From Pyrenophora tritici-repentis (lineage: Eukaryota > Ascomycota > Dothideomycetes > Pleosporales > Pleosporaceae), in the NCBI RefSeq assembly GCF_003171515.1, contig NC_089390.1, positions 1,736,001-1,800,000 on the forward strand: a stretch of DNA of 64,000 bases, in the 5' to 3' direction. Made by a program: the position numbers and the translations under genes. Positions 1 through 10,374 of this stretch are shown one piece after another (positions within the stretch are counted from its first letter, which is position 1; each line of letters starts with the position of its first letter). Under the pieces are notes generated by a model that was not told where the DNA came from, did not search any database, and was given only the letters and a program-made list of their open reading frames with translations.

Positions 1-1076
1 CGCATCTACATCTACAGCTGCGACGCACCTTTATAACTTCGGCCTTAGCTACACGGGTTCCGGTAATGTCGGATTGGTTCGAAGACCGTGCCACTTCGAG
101 GGGAAGGGCCATTTCCAAGGGTGACTCGGCATGTTGGCACAGGCATTTGCTGGTTCTAGAGGAGAAGTCAACTAGGGGATCTAAGTCCTCCATGAGGAGA
201 ATCATTTCCTATATAAGTAGCGCCCAGTGGTAAAGGATACATTTTGCTCTGAATTAGCAAGACGGTCACAGATTTAACCGTTATCAGTGAGACATTTCGT
301 CGCTAGGCTGCAGTGTCTTTTCATATTAAGCCAAAGATGAGCCGGTCCAAATTCTGCCTGCCAACTAGCCCAATCCGGGTATTCCGGACGCCTCAAGCGC
401 CACTGCGTCTTGAAGTTGCATAATAGCTGTATCGGAAGCTGATTGCGGTTTTGATGTTGAGTGTGCTCGTTAGCATGCGCTATACGCCAGGGACTTCAAA
501 CCTAGCCCTGCTCCTAACCCGAGCCGGTTTTCGGGTGCCCTGGAGCGCTTGGCAAAAGCGGTGCACAGCCACATAGCCACAGATCTGGTGTCAGCAGCGA
601 TAGGTTACAGCTAAGCTGCTTTAAGCTAGGTGCGCAGGTCCTCCTTATCTGGCACTTCTAGTAGGCGTACTTAGAATTAGCACAGAAGTACGACAACCTC
701 TCAAGCTTAAGCGCAGTGCTTAGGATAGGATGATAATATAATAAGCTGTAAGCTGATAAACTTTCGACAAAATGTATAAGCTTTCGACGCGCCTACTGCT
801 AGCCAAAGCGAGGCGGTTACGTAATGCTTATGCCAAATTGTTGTATTGCACGGCAAGTAGAACCTATTTTCAAATAACACTAAAGGAGAATAGACTTTAT
901 AGCTTAGAGCTAATATTCCGAGAATATCTACTCTTATGGCCTGTTGTTGAGTTTATTATGTTGGGGAGTGTCTGTGCTGTCTCGTCACGCAGTATGTCTC
1001 GCTACGCAGTGACGGACGTTAGATTGATTCTGTTCGTATTAGCTTTTAGATTTCCCGCTGCCTGTCAGATGCATGA
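1..1076. other. Left-end region without a recognisable gene
   Basis: No reading frame here looks like a known protein. The longest (772-1095, + strand) has no recognisable motif, no splice logic and a composition like its surroundings. The stretch is AT-leaning with many TA-rich words, which would fit old, mutated repeat DNA. I see no clear terminal repeats, tRNA or promoter for the gene that starts at about 1.8 kb. Confidence 0.4.
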
Positions 1077-1079
1077 TAG

Positions 1080-1197
1080 CACCCGGATGACATGAAATAC
1101 TCGACATACTAGTGTACAAAGGTCACTATAGGCACCAGACATGCCAAGGTATTAGGTGTTTACTCATACTGTCAAGTATTCCATGTCACTTAGGTGA
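1080..1197. repeat. MITE-like short inverted-repeat element (copy A)
   Basis: A short element with inverted ends. The left end (1083-1110) contains gatgacatgaaatact followed by gacatactagt; the right end, read on the opposite strand from 1197, contains aagtgacatggaatact. A related sequence lies at 32739-32845 and a more distant one at 47526-47625. They share the block gacatact-gt followed by aggtcact or aggccact. Differences between copies are largely C/T and G/A. There is no coding capacity, so a non-autonomous DNA element is the simplest reading. Exact ends and target duplication are not certain. Confidence 0.5.
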
Positions 1198-1802
1198 TAG
1201 TTTGCATGTATAATGTTACCTCTTTCGCTAAGATCCCAAACAATTCTTTCGCACTTTTCCCTACTGTGACTCTTGTAGAACATACTAACATCTAAGCCAT
1301 ATTACAATTCTAATAGCCCAGCTTTGATCCAAACCTAACACAGAGTGTGTGTTCGACTCGTTTGCTCCTTAGTCGGCTTAGAGCAAACTTCTCTCTCAGT
1401 ATATCAATCCAGCCACACAATGTCCGCAGTAGTCCGCATGGCTTACCCACAATGCCAGACAAATCATGGCTTTGTATATCAGCTGTTTGCCTTCCAGCTG
1501 TACAATGTACCTGACCTTCTAACACTGTCTGATTTCCATCAAAGCAAGTCATTCATTCTGTCAAAGATACGTCGGCCACTGTGTACATACACTTACCGCC
1601 ATACCGCTTTACAAAGCCACTCCCCCCTTTGACCTACACAGTGTGAATTCAAAGCACGACATTTCGCTCCAACAGCCCCTAGTCATTATAGATTTCGCTC
1701 AAGCCCACACTATACGCAGATCATACACAAACGACGCATATCGGCCGCACCAAATTAAATCAGACACCACCACCAAGTTTAAAACAATATTTATCATCAA
1801 TC
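1198..1802. other. Intergenic DNA upstream of the first gene
   Basis: Short frames on both strands overlap each other and carry no recognisable motif. The last ~100 bases (about 1,690-1,802) are A/C-rich, as expected for a fungal 5' leader before the ATG at 1803. No confident TATA box was seen. Confidence 0.4.
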
Positions 1803-3287
1803 ATGTGCGGTTCCACCTCGATAACCTACATCGAGTGCGGGCACCAAATGCTCTCCACAACCCCCCAGCACACACTTCTCTGCGAATACGCGGTCATGGT
1901 CGAACTCGTCTAAGGCATCGACATGGCACCACCGCCCTGCGTCCCCTGTCCAGCCACCAACACGGTTATAGCCGCGAATCAGAAACTCTTCGACTACTGC
2001 CCCGACTGCCGGCCCGAGATGGACTTGGAGGATCCCGCGCGGGCCCAGCGCGGAGAGCTAGATGACGTCCTTCAAATCCACGTGCATATCAAGGACGACG
2101 AACGAGGCTGCTATGACGAGGCTGAGGCAAGGCAATTGCTCGAAGATTTTCGGGTTTATGTTGATGAAAAGGCTAGAGCCGGCATGGAATGGGGGGAGAG
2201 ACTTGAGAACTTTTTAATAGCAAACCCAACGGCAGTGTCTCGTATTGAAGAGCACTCCCTCCATCAGTTACTGTCGGTTGCCGACCCCGCAAAGTACAAC
2301 ATAATGTACCTTGACGGCTTCGCCACGTGCGCGGGCATGGTACGGGTGCTGCGCATGTACGTCGCGCGTCAAGTTCCCAACAAGCTGTTCACCGATACGT
2401 TCAAGTGGGTACATGACTTGGCACTGCAGACGAATCGTGTCATGGAGACCTTTCACGTCGTGGCGGACGCGATGATGCAGGAGAATACGGAAGCGTATCA
2501 AATGCGAGTGGAGTTTTGGGGGGATGTGCTTATAAGGACGGTGCGGAGAGGGCCAGGGCATGGGGTGGGAGAGGAGTTTTTTGGAGGGGAGGGAGTGGTG
2601 GATGGGGACAGCGAGGATCATCCGCTGGCAGAGAAGGAGGTGGCCGTGGAAGCTCCAGTCACAAGGATAACTGGGAGAAAGCCGTCGAGGAAAGAAAACG
2701 GGACACTAAATATCCACGGCCTGAAGTATAACTCTAAGAGCTTGGAAGGACTTCTAGACCACGAACCGGCCAAGGAGGTCGAACTGAACATCTCCTACAT
2801 TCCTAATGGAGTAAACGGGATGGGTGTGGATGTGGAAGATGAGCACGGCAACAGGCTTGTTTGGGACGATGAAGGAAAATCCCGTCTCATCTGCGCCCAA
2901 GAGCCAAGAGCTACCACGCTTGCTCCGACCACAAAGCCCAAGTCACTTGACGCTGAACCACCAGTGTCCAAGCCAAAGAAAGTCACTGAAGGCTAAGGCT
3001 TCGGCTTCGAATACTCCGACTCCGCCGATGAAGCTAACATCGACGAGCCGGTCCAACCGAGCAACGACGACGTGGATGACTCCTCACCAGCCATTATCTC
3101 AGTAGCCGCAGGTCCAATCACCTCACCTGCTGCCTCCGAGCCATCGTCCTCTCTCCGCAAACGCAAGTCGTTGTCCCCCTCCTCGCCAGACAATAATGAT
3201 GATGATGATCCCTTTGATCCACTAATGCAGCGAAAGCGGAGGAAGCCAGCGCCTTTACATCTGGAGGATCGACGCAGCAAATTTTAG
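1803..3287 (+). pseudogene. Hypothetical Cys/His-motif protein gene interrupted by two in-frame TAA codons
   Basis: I do not recognise a named function. From ATG 1803 the frame reads MCGSTSITYIECGH and then a Cys, stops at TAA 1911-1913, and continues in the same frame through a 1.07-kb open stretch (1923-2996). It stops again at TAA 2994-2996 and continues in the same frame to 3287. The opening Cys..Cys-Gly-His followed by CVPC and CPDC looks like the zinc-binding start seen in many fungal hypothetical proteins, so 1803 is probably the ancestral start and the stop at 1911 a later lesion. The middle is helical with no known domain. The tail is acidic and serine-rich with basic clusters (LRKRKS, QRKRRK) that resemble nuclear signals. 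A shorter intact protein of 357 residues (1923-2996) is the alternative. Both stops read TAA-GGC and could each come from CAA by one C-to-T change. Confidence 0.55.
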
Positions 3288-3723
3288 ATCGAGAAGAACC
3301 ACTAGCCTACATCTAGAGGCCCTAGTGGTACGTTGTGTACCACAATCGGCATATAGTGATAAGTCTATAGGAAATAGAAGTGATGGCTTATCAGCCTCAT
3401 TAGTTACCTAGGCTCAAGCGGTTGAAGTAATAAAGGAAAAGCATAGCATGTGTAATATTGGGAGGATTGTTCTTGGAATAGTATTAATTTTGAACAAAGC
3501 TAGCGTAATTTTTGTTGTTGTGCATACAAGAATAGATTTTTGTCTTTTAAGTCATTACACTACAACATGTCTTGTTCTGTACCGTGTGAGTTTGTAAAAG
3601 TGAGAACTTGATTACTTTTTTTTTAGGGGTATCAAATATCTGACTATACCAAAGAACAGCGCTACCAGTTTGTACTTGAGACATGGGCCTCCCATATAGA
3701 TAGTGAAGGCACCTAGAAGAATA
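3288..3723. other. Convergent 3' intergenic region
   Basis: AT-rich spacer between two genes that end toward each other. It holds a T-run near 3616 and is presumably 3' untranslated sequence of both. No gene, tRNA or repeat was recognised. Confidence 0.5.
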
Positions 3724-4967
3724 TTACTCAGAATCGTCGCCTGCAGAGTCATCACTCTTGTCTCCGTCATCCTCTTCTTCAGAGTCGACTTGGACGTCGT
3801 CGTCATCGTTGTCGTCACTGTTGTCATCTCCTCCACTTTCTGCTTCTTCCTCGCTATCATCTTCTAGTACAATCTTTTGTTGTGGCACGGGTCTAGCGGC
3901 TGCCCTGCGACTAGGTCGACCGGTAGCCGTGACCTCGTTTGTCTTGCCCCACGCCAGCTCACCCTCTTTGATAGCCTCGAGGTCTTTCGCAAACTCCCTT
4001 TGTTCCTTTATCTTTGCCGCCTTTTCATTTGAGTATTTTCCGTCCATGCCAACGTCTTTTAGCCAGCCCTTGAGTACACGGATCTTTTCCTTGGTGGTGT
4101 CGCATTTCGAGAGCTCAGGATCGCGGGCCCAGACTTTGCGGATACCGCATTTGACCAGCCAGCCCTGAAGCCGTTTGACTTCGACAGTGTCTGGGTCGTC
4201 TTCGGCTTTGGCCTTGGGCGCAGCTTTTGGTTTGGCAGGCGCCTTTTCTTTCTTGCCCTTTGCAGCAGCAGCCTTTTTCTTCTTAGCAGGTGCCTCGTCT
4301 ATGACGCTTGAGAGATCGCTATCTGAAATTTCTTCCTTTGCCTCTGGTTGTTTGCTCTCCTCCTCTACCTCAGCACTAGGTTTATCAGTTGACTTTGGCG
4401 CCTCTTCCTCTTCATCCGAGTCCTCTGCCACAGTCTTGTTGGTCCACCGTGCTGGCTTCTTTGGGGGCTCACTCTCGGCATCGGAGATTTCGGCAGGTGG
4501 CTCTGAGAGATGGGCTTCGGACTCTTCGGACTCGGTCTTTGCGCGCTTCTTTGCCTTCTTCGCTGGCGCAGCTGCCTTGCGCTTTACGCCACGCGTAGTT
4601 TCGGATGCTGCTTTGGTCTTTTTCTCTGCAGGCTTCGCTCGCGGTGTGGGTACTTGTTTCTTAGGCGTCGGCTGTGGTGAGGGTTCGTCGGTGCAGAATT
4701 TATCCTATAAACTTGGACAATGGTCTTGAAAATGTAGCTTGAAGCACATACCACAGCATCTACAATTAGCTCCTGGGATTTCTGCTTCCATGTCGAGTTC
4801 GTCTTGAAGAAGCCCTCTTCCAGGCCTAGCTCCTTTTCGGCGCGCGCACGAACGCGCTTGACAGTAAGGTCGTCATCTTTTCCGGATTTATGTATCGCTA
4901 TGACAGTGTCGCGCAATTTGCTAGCAATGGCCGCCTCAGAGGGACCGTCTCGTTCAGAATCAGACAT
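3724..4967 (-). CDS. DEK_C-domain chromatin-associated protein
   Basis: Two exons, 4967-4753+1 (ending at 4752) and 4704-3724, joined across a 47-nt intron (4751-4705, GTATGT..TATAG), give 398 residues. Residues about 10-75 (KLRDTVIAIHKSGKDDDLTV, then a helix with WKQKS and AVDKFC) match the DEK C-terminal winged-helix fold, which binds DNA or chromatin. A second conserved block (KRLQGWLVKCGIRKVW through KDVGMDGKYS and LEAIKEG) sits near residues 245-320. The rest is low-complexity: Lys/Ala-rich basic stretches and long Asp/Glu/Ser runs, ending in an acidic tail. That composition suggests a nuclear histone-binding or chromatin factor. The start MSDSERDG is chosen over an upstream in-frame codon because it begins the conserved part. 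It shares its upstream region with the trehalose synthase gene. Confidence 0.85.
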
Positions 4968-5779
4968 GATAGTTGTTGCGCGGCGCGCGTGTTGGTGGTG
5001 TTGAGGGATCGACAAGGAGCCCTAGCTACAGCTCCGATAGCATCCACGTGACGTCGCGGAGAAGCAATAGGTACATGCACTACATATGTATTGCGTCAAC
5101 GGACATGAGGGTCCGGGATAAAGTAAAGTTCCGTGGACAAATACACAGAACTACATGCTGCTCTGGCGGCCTCGATCAGGTTTGTGTTGGGTACCTGTCG
5201 TCAGTGTAGGTGACTCGAGGGACTCGAGGCCGTCGAGCTGAGGCAGGGGTGTCGCTGTTTAGTTAACTTATGGCCTGTGAGCCACCCCGCGCGACGTCAC
5301 TTTTAATCGCAAGTTTGACACGGACACGACCAGTGTCTACGTCTACTTTGCGTTGCCCACGTCGTCAACACATGTCGGTGAACAAGGTGCATAACGCCTG
5401 TCCTGGTCTCATCTAGCCTTCCCATAGTCGTTGCCAAGTTTACTTGTTGCCCTCGGCTGCACCGGCGGTGCCCTGCGACGTGCCATCTCTCCCGTCGCCT
5501 GAGCTCGGAACCTGCGAGAAGCTACCTCCACCCCAGCGGGCCCTGATCCATTATCATTCTTTCGTCACCTAAGAACCACAATAAAAGCTACTGACCCATC
5601 CTTCGCGCCTGACAAGCTTGCTTGCTCTTCTCACTCGCCGCCTTCACACGTTTCCGGCTTTAGTGTTGATTGCGTGCGATTATCCACATAGCAGACAAAC
5701 TTACGACGTGAGCAAATTTCACGACATTGAATTCCCGGCCCCACTATCCTAAACACACACGCACATATAGACCGCCAAG
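4968..5779. promoter_or_regulatory. Bidirectional promoter region, DEK_C gene / trehalose synthase
   Basis: The 812-bp gap separates two divergent genes. It holds one stress-response-element-like AGGGG at 5245-5249, a tandem gactcgagg pair at 5212-5229, and a pyrimidine/CA-rich stretch just before ATG 5780. Stress control of trehalose synthesis through STRE sites is known in yeast; for this gene it is inference from a single motif. Confidence 0.4.
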
Positions 5780-7489
5780 ATGCCTGAGGCGCCAACAAAG
5801 CTCGTCCAGCCCGAGTCGTCCGAAGGACGTCTGCTACTCGTATCAAATCGCCTGCCCATCACCATCAAGCGCTCCGATGAGGGCAAGTATGACATGTCCA
5901 TGTCCTCAGGTGGACTTGTCAGTGGATTGAGCGGACTGTCCAAGACGACGACATTCCAGTGGTATGGCTGGCCGGGTCTGGAGGTGCCTGAAGACGAGGC
6001 CCAGAGCCTGAACGACCAACTCAAGGAGAAGTACAACGCGGTACCTGTCATGCTCGACGACGAGCTCGCAGATAGGCATTATAACGGCTTCTCAAGTGAG
6101 AATACCCGATTAGGGGAATGCTGTACGTGTACTGATAACGCGCAGATGAGATCATGTGGCCGCTTTTCCACTACCACCCCGGTGAGATCACTTTTGACGA
6201 ATCCGCTTGGGACGCTTATACAGAAGCCAATCGCCTGTTCGCAAAGGCGGTTGCGAAAGATGTACAAGACAATGACATGGTTTGGGTACACGACTACCAC
6301 CTGATGCTCATGCCAGCTATGCTGCGTGAGGAGCTCGGCAACACCAAGAAGAATGTCAAGATTGGCTTCTTCCTGCACACACCCTTCCCCAGTTCCGAGA
6401 TTTACCGTATCCTCCCTGTCCGTAACGAGATTCTGCTGGGTGTACTCCACTGCGATCTCATCGGCTTCCACACATATGACTATGCTCGCCACTTCCTGAG
6501 CAGTTGCTCGCGTATTCTGTAGGTATTTGCATCAGAGCACTACCTTCTCCTACTAACAAATGCCAGCGGCCTCGCCACAACACCCAACGGAGTTGAATTC
6601 CAAACCAAGGTCGTCACCGTCGGCGCTTTTCCCATTGGTATCGACCCCGAGAAGTTCGATGAGGGCCTCCAGAAGCCCAAGGTACAAGAGCGGATAGCGG
6701 CGCTCGAGAAAAAGTTTCAGGGTGTCAAGCTCATCGTCGGTGTGGACCGTCTTGACTACATCAAGGGTGTTCCCCAGAAGCTACACGCTCTCGAGGTCTT
6801 CCTCACCGAACACCCCGAGTGGATCGGCAAGGTTGTACTTGTCCAAGTCGCCGTTCCCTCCCGCCAAGATGTCGAAGAATATCAAAACCTGCGCGCCGTG
6901 GTCAACGAGCTTGTCGGTCGCATCAATGGCAAATTCGGCACCATTGAATTTATGCCCATCCATTTCATGCACAAGTCCGTTTCTTTCGACGAACTCATTG
7001 CCCTCTACGCCGTTTCTGACGTCTGTCTCGTCTCATCGACGCGTGACGGTATGAACCTGGTGTCCTACGAGTACATTGCTACCCAGGAGAAGCGACACGG
7101 TGTCATGATTTTGTCAGAATTCACTGGCGCTGCACAGAGTCTCAACGGCAGTCTCATCGTCAACCCCTGGAACACTGAGGAGTTGGCAGATGCCATCCAC
7201 GACGCAGTCACAATGGGCGACGAGCAAAGGAGCCTAAACTACCAGAAGCTCTCCAAATACGTCAGGAAATATACAAGGTAAGTCTCCGCGATTACCTAAC
7301 AGCATATCTATACTAACGTCGCTTAGTGCCTGGTGGGGCGAGTCGTTTGTCACCGAGCTTAGAAGGATCTCGGAGATGCCAGACCGCAAAGTGCACTTTG
7401 CCAACGTCACCGTTGCGGGTGTTGATGACTCAGCAAAGACAGATGGAGAGAAGGCTTCTGAAGAACCCGCTTCCACTACTCAGGCCTAA
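5780..7489 (+). CDS. tps1: Alpha,alpha-trehalose-phosphate synthase (UDP-forming)
   Basis: Makes trehalose 6-phosphate from UDP-glucose and glucose 6-phosphate in the cytosol, the first step of trehalose synthesis. Four exons: 5780-6095, 6146-6518, 6567-7277 and 7327-7489, giving 520 residues, the usual length for fungal Tps1. Family motifs appear in order: LLLVSNRLPI near residue 20, QWYGWPG, IMWPLFHYH, VHDYHLMLMP, GFFLHTPFPSSEIYR, VGVDRLDYIKG, and near the C terminus SSTRDGMNLVSYEY and SEFTGAAQSL. These form the GT20 donor and acceptor sites. All introns are 48-50 nt; the second uses donor GTAGGT inside a CTG codon, which restores the Leu-Gly junction. There is no trehalose-phosphatase domain, so this is the synthase subunit and not a Tps2-like protein. 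The last ~35 residues are polar and non-conserved. No lesion is seen. Confidence 0.97.
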
Positions 7490-8291
7490 ACGAAACACGC
7501 TCAGTGTGCCAATGCCACAAAGGCTACGACCTCAGGTCATCACCCTTGTTTACGATGAATGAAATGGCATGTGGGGGAAACACGGCGTGACGGAAGGCAG
7601 TTCGAATTGCATAGTGATGGAAGGTTCCTGTTTACTCAGTACCCCTCAGTTACTAGATCCTTTACCTAGATGCTAGAGTGAGATGCCTCACTAGAGCAAC
7701 GAGGATATACCCCTATAGACGACAATGAAGGTTCTTCTCCGAATGCTCCTTGTACGATGTTCTTCCATTAGGTTTATTTAGAAGTGATCCGGTTTATTTA
7801 GGACAACATGCCGCTTTCACCACATCTGCTAGCAATTGTACACACCACGGTCCTCATTGGGCTAGCAAAGTATGAATCGGGGCTTATTACAGATAGTGAA
7901 CTTCAGAATGAGAGTGAGTTGAGCTGTCGATTTGTAGTTCATGGATGCTATGTTCACTTTACAATTACGAAAGTGCACTAGGCTAGAAGCAGTGCCAAGC
8001 TTCCCGGGGAAATAAGGCCCTGAGCTCGGATTGGGGCTACATTTCTGTAACAAAGTTTCTTATCCTATCTTTTAGATCTATCGACATTATATACCAAGTG
8101 ACCACATGTTCTGCCCTAGTTCAATTCATATTGTCAGTATGAGTGAGTACACTGACTTTCCGTTGTCTGCTGTCTTTCAACCTTTTTCCGCGCCCATCTC
8201 TCTTTTCTTCATTTACAGTATATGCTTGCAATTCTTGTCACTAGGTAAGTGTGAAAAAGCTCGATAGAGCTCTTGTCAAAATCAGGTAATC
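7490..8291. other. Intergenic DNA between tps1 and the retrotransposon
   Basis: AT-leaning spacer with a short direct repeat (ggtttatttag, near 7770 and 7791). Its last ~60 bases (8240-8291) belong to a short repeat that also occurs near 63,020-63,100. No supported gene. Confidence 0.45.
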
Positions 8292-8446
8292 GATGGTGTC
8301 GGAACATGCGCGTACAGCCAGCCCGGCGAGTTTTTCCGGGCCGGAAGCTTGGACCACTAGTTAGACCAAGCTTCCCGCTTAGCTCGCAACCGTACATATG
8401 GAGATCTCTCCATCCAGCTCTTGCTCACTACTAATCAAATACTATA

Positions 8447-10319
8447 ACGTACCTCACGGGCGAGTGGGCCACACGGGCGAGTGGGCCACTCCGCTAAGAC
8501 CCCACCAAAACATACTGTTACCTACAGTACTTTCACAATGAGCCAACAACAAAACAATCTACCAGCTTTAAAAGAGGCTCGATTACAGCTTGCTCTCAAG
8601 GCTATCGAACGCGACGCGACGCTGTCGCAGAGACGCGCTGCAGCTATCTACAACGTATCTCGAGTAACTCTTGGGCGCCGACGCGCTGGAATACCTCTTC
8701 GGAGCGATTGTACGCCTAACTCAATGAACCTCCTTAAGACAGAGGAGGATGTAATTGTCCAGCATATCCTTGACCTCGACGCGCGAGGATTTCCGCCCCG
8801 ACTTGCTGCTGTGCAGGATATGGCTAATTCTTTGTTGGCTGAGCGCCACCGCGACCCTGTTGGTCAGAACTGGGCTGCAACCTTCGTCAAACGTCGCCCT
8901 GAGCTTAAGGTCAAATTCAATCGCAAGTATGACTACAAGCGAGCCCTCTGTGAGGATCCTGAGGTTATACAAGGCTGGTTCCGACTTGTGGAGAACACAA
9001 AGGCCAAGTACGGTATCCTTGATGAGGACACCCACAACTTTGACGAGTCTGGCTTCATGATGGGCATGATATCAACTGGAGCAGTAGTCACAGGCTCTGA
9101 GCGTCGAGGACGACCAAAGAGCGTTCAGCAGGGCAATCGCGAGTGGGCTACAGTGATCCAGGGTATCAACGCGACTGGGTGGGCAATCCCACCTTTTATC
9201 ATCTTCAAAGGCAAGAACCACCTCTCTGCCTGGTACAAGGAAGATAACCTACCTCGCGACTGGGTTATTGCAGTCTCTGAGAACGGCTGGACAACAAACA
9301 AGCTTGGTCTAGAGTGGTTAAAGCACTTTGACGCTCACACAAAGAAGAGGACTGTAGGAAACTATCGTCTGCTTATTATCGACGGCCACGAGAGCCACGA
9401 CTCGCTCGATTTCCAGCAGTACTGCAAGGATCACAACATTATTACTCTCTGCATGCCTCCTCACTCGTCGCACCTACTACAGCCTCTTGATGTGGGGTGT
9501 TTCTCGCCTTTGAAGACAGCGTATGGCCGCCAAGCCGAGGATCTAATGCGCAACAAGATCACCCATATCACTAAACTAGAGTTCCTACCGTGCTTTAAAG
9601 GCGCTTTTGACGCTGCGATTACAAAGGCCAATATACAAGGAAGCTTTCGAGGCGCTGGCTTAGTCCCATTTAATCCAGAGGCTGTGATATCGACGCTTGA
9701 CGTGCGGCTGCGCACTCCACTGCTACCTACCGTCGAGGACGGTCCCTGGCAGTCGCAAACTCCAAGCAATACCCTAGAACTTGGGTCGCAATCAAAGCTG
9801 ATTCAAGAGAGGATTCGAAGACATGTAGATAGCTCACCTACGTATATGGTTGAGGCGATCAAAAGCCTGTCAAAAGGTGCAGAGATGATAGCGCATTCTC
9901 TGGTGTTAATGACCAAGCGCAACGCTGAGCTCCAAGCCGCCAACGAGGCCTCAAGTAAGCGTAGATCATATAAAAGGAAGCGCTTACAGCAGCAAGGGAC
10001 CTTAACAATTGATGAGGGCGTGCGACTGACGACTCTTAAGGAGTTTGGGGCATGTAGTGATAGGAAGAAGGCGAAGAAGAGAGTGCGCGTTGAGGCAGGC
10101 GAGCCTAGCCAACGACGCTGTGGACGCTGCGGCGAGGCAGGACATAATATGCGCACATGTAGGCAAGAAGCAGCGATAGATTCTGAGTAGAATAGCCTAT
10201 TACGATTTCTATTTACTATCTTTGACGGTGCTATATAGTCGTGTACAGTCGTGGTTTTAATGGGGTCTTAGCGCAGGTGGCCCACTCGCCCGTGTGGCCC
10301 ACTCGCCCGTTAGGTACGT
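8447..10319 (+). mobile_element. Pogo/Fot1-like (Tc1-mariner superfamily) DNA transposon
   Basis: A 1,873-bp element with imperfect terminal inverted repeats of 58 bp (8447-8504) and 59 bp (10261-10319), flanked by a duplicated TA (8445-8446 and 10320-10321). Each TIR contains a 17-bp direct repeat, cgggcgagtgggccaca, nearly twice in tandem. The intact 3' LTR at 15306-15508 acts as an empty site: the sequence there runs straight through actaTAcacttt with a single TA. One uninterrupted transposase gene fills the element, so it looks autonomous. It inserted after the Copia element because it lies inside one of its LTRs. Confidence 0.95.
8538..10190 (+). CDS. Pogo/Fot1-like transposase (DDE_1 family)
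   Basis: Cuts and pastes the element 8447-10319. The first ATG (MSQQQNNLPALKEA) gives 550 residues; the frame stays open upstream into the TIR but without ATG. Domain order: a psq-type helix-turn-helix at residues ~15-52 (ATLSQRRAAAIYNVSRVTL), a CENP-B/Tc5-type DNA-binding domain at ~60-135, then the DDE_1 catalytic core. The catalytic acidic residues fit D169 (NFDESGF), D282 (LLIIDGHESH) and D318 (QPLDVGCF), a DD35D arrangement of the pogo/Fot1 type. A basic stretch (KRRSYKRKRL) comes later, and the protein ends in a CCHC zinc knuckle (CGRCGEAGHNMRTC) near residue 530. There is no stop or frameshift, and all three catalytic residues are present. Confidence 0.95.
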   Translation: MSQQQNNLPALKEARLQLALKAIERDATLSQRRAAAIYNVSRVTLGRRRAGIPLRSDCTPNSMNLLKTEEDVIVQHILDLDARGFPPRLAAVQDMANSLLAERHRDPVGQNWAATFVKRRPELKVKFNRKYDYKRALCEDPEVIQGWFRLVENTKAKYGILDEDTHNFDESGFMMGMISTGAVVTGSERRGRPKSVQQGNREWATVIQGINATGWAIPPFIIFKGKNHLSAWYKEDNLPRDWVIAVSENGWTTNKLGLEWLKHFDAHTKKRTVGNYRLLIIDGHESHDSLDFQQYCKDHNIITLCMPPHSSHLLQPLDVGCFSPLKTAYGRQAEDLMRNKITHITKLEFLPCFKGAFDAAITKANIQGSFRGAGLVPFNPEAVISTLDVRLRTPLLPTVEDGPWQSQTPSNTLELGSQSKLIQERIRRHVDSSPTYMVEAIKSLSKGAEMIAHSLVLMTKRNAELQAANEASSKRRSYKRKRLQQQGTLTIDEGVRLTTLKEFGACSDRKKAKKRVRVEAGEPSQRRCGRCGEAGHNMRTCRQEAAIDSE

Positions 10320-10374
10320 TACACTTTGTTCGTTGCAACGACTGCTAGTATTCGACACCTTTGCCGTGTCATCA

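Larger units (their letters stand above)
8297..10374 (+). repeat. 5' LTR of the Copia element, split by the pogo-like transposon
   Basis: LTR parts are 8297-8446 and 10322-10374. Joined across the inserted transposon, with one TA removed, they match the 3' LTR over its full 203 bp. Inside are two strong inverted repeats: a GC-rich one around 8325-8350 and AAGCTTGG/CCAAGCTT with a 13-base loop around 8352-8380. Confidence 0.93.

Noticed and set aside
772..1095. 107-residue open frame near the left end
   Set aside because: Unsupported by any motif; overlaps the MITE-like element.
1643..2065. 140-residue frame overlapping the start of the two-stop gene
   Set aside because: Arg/His-rich out-of-frame shadow of the Cys/His-motif gene.
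9461..10156. Opposite-strand frames within the transposase gene
   Set aside because: Mirror frames of a clearly coding strand with a complete domain set.
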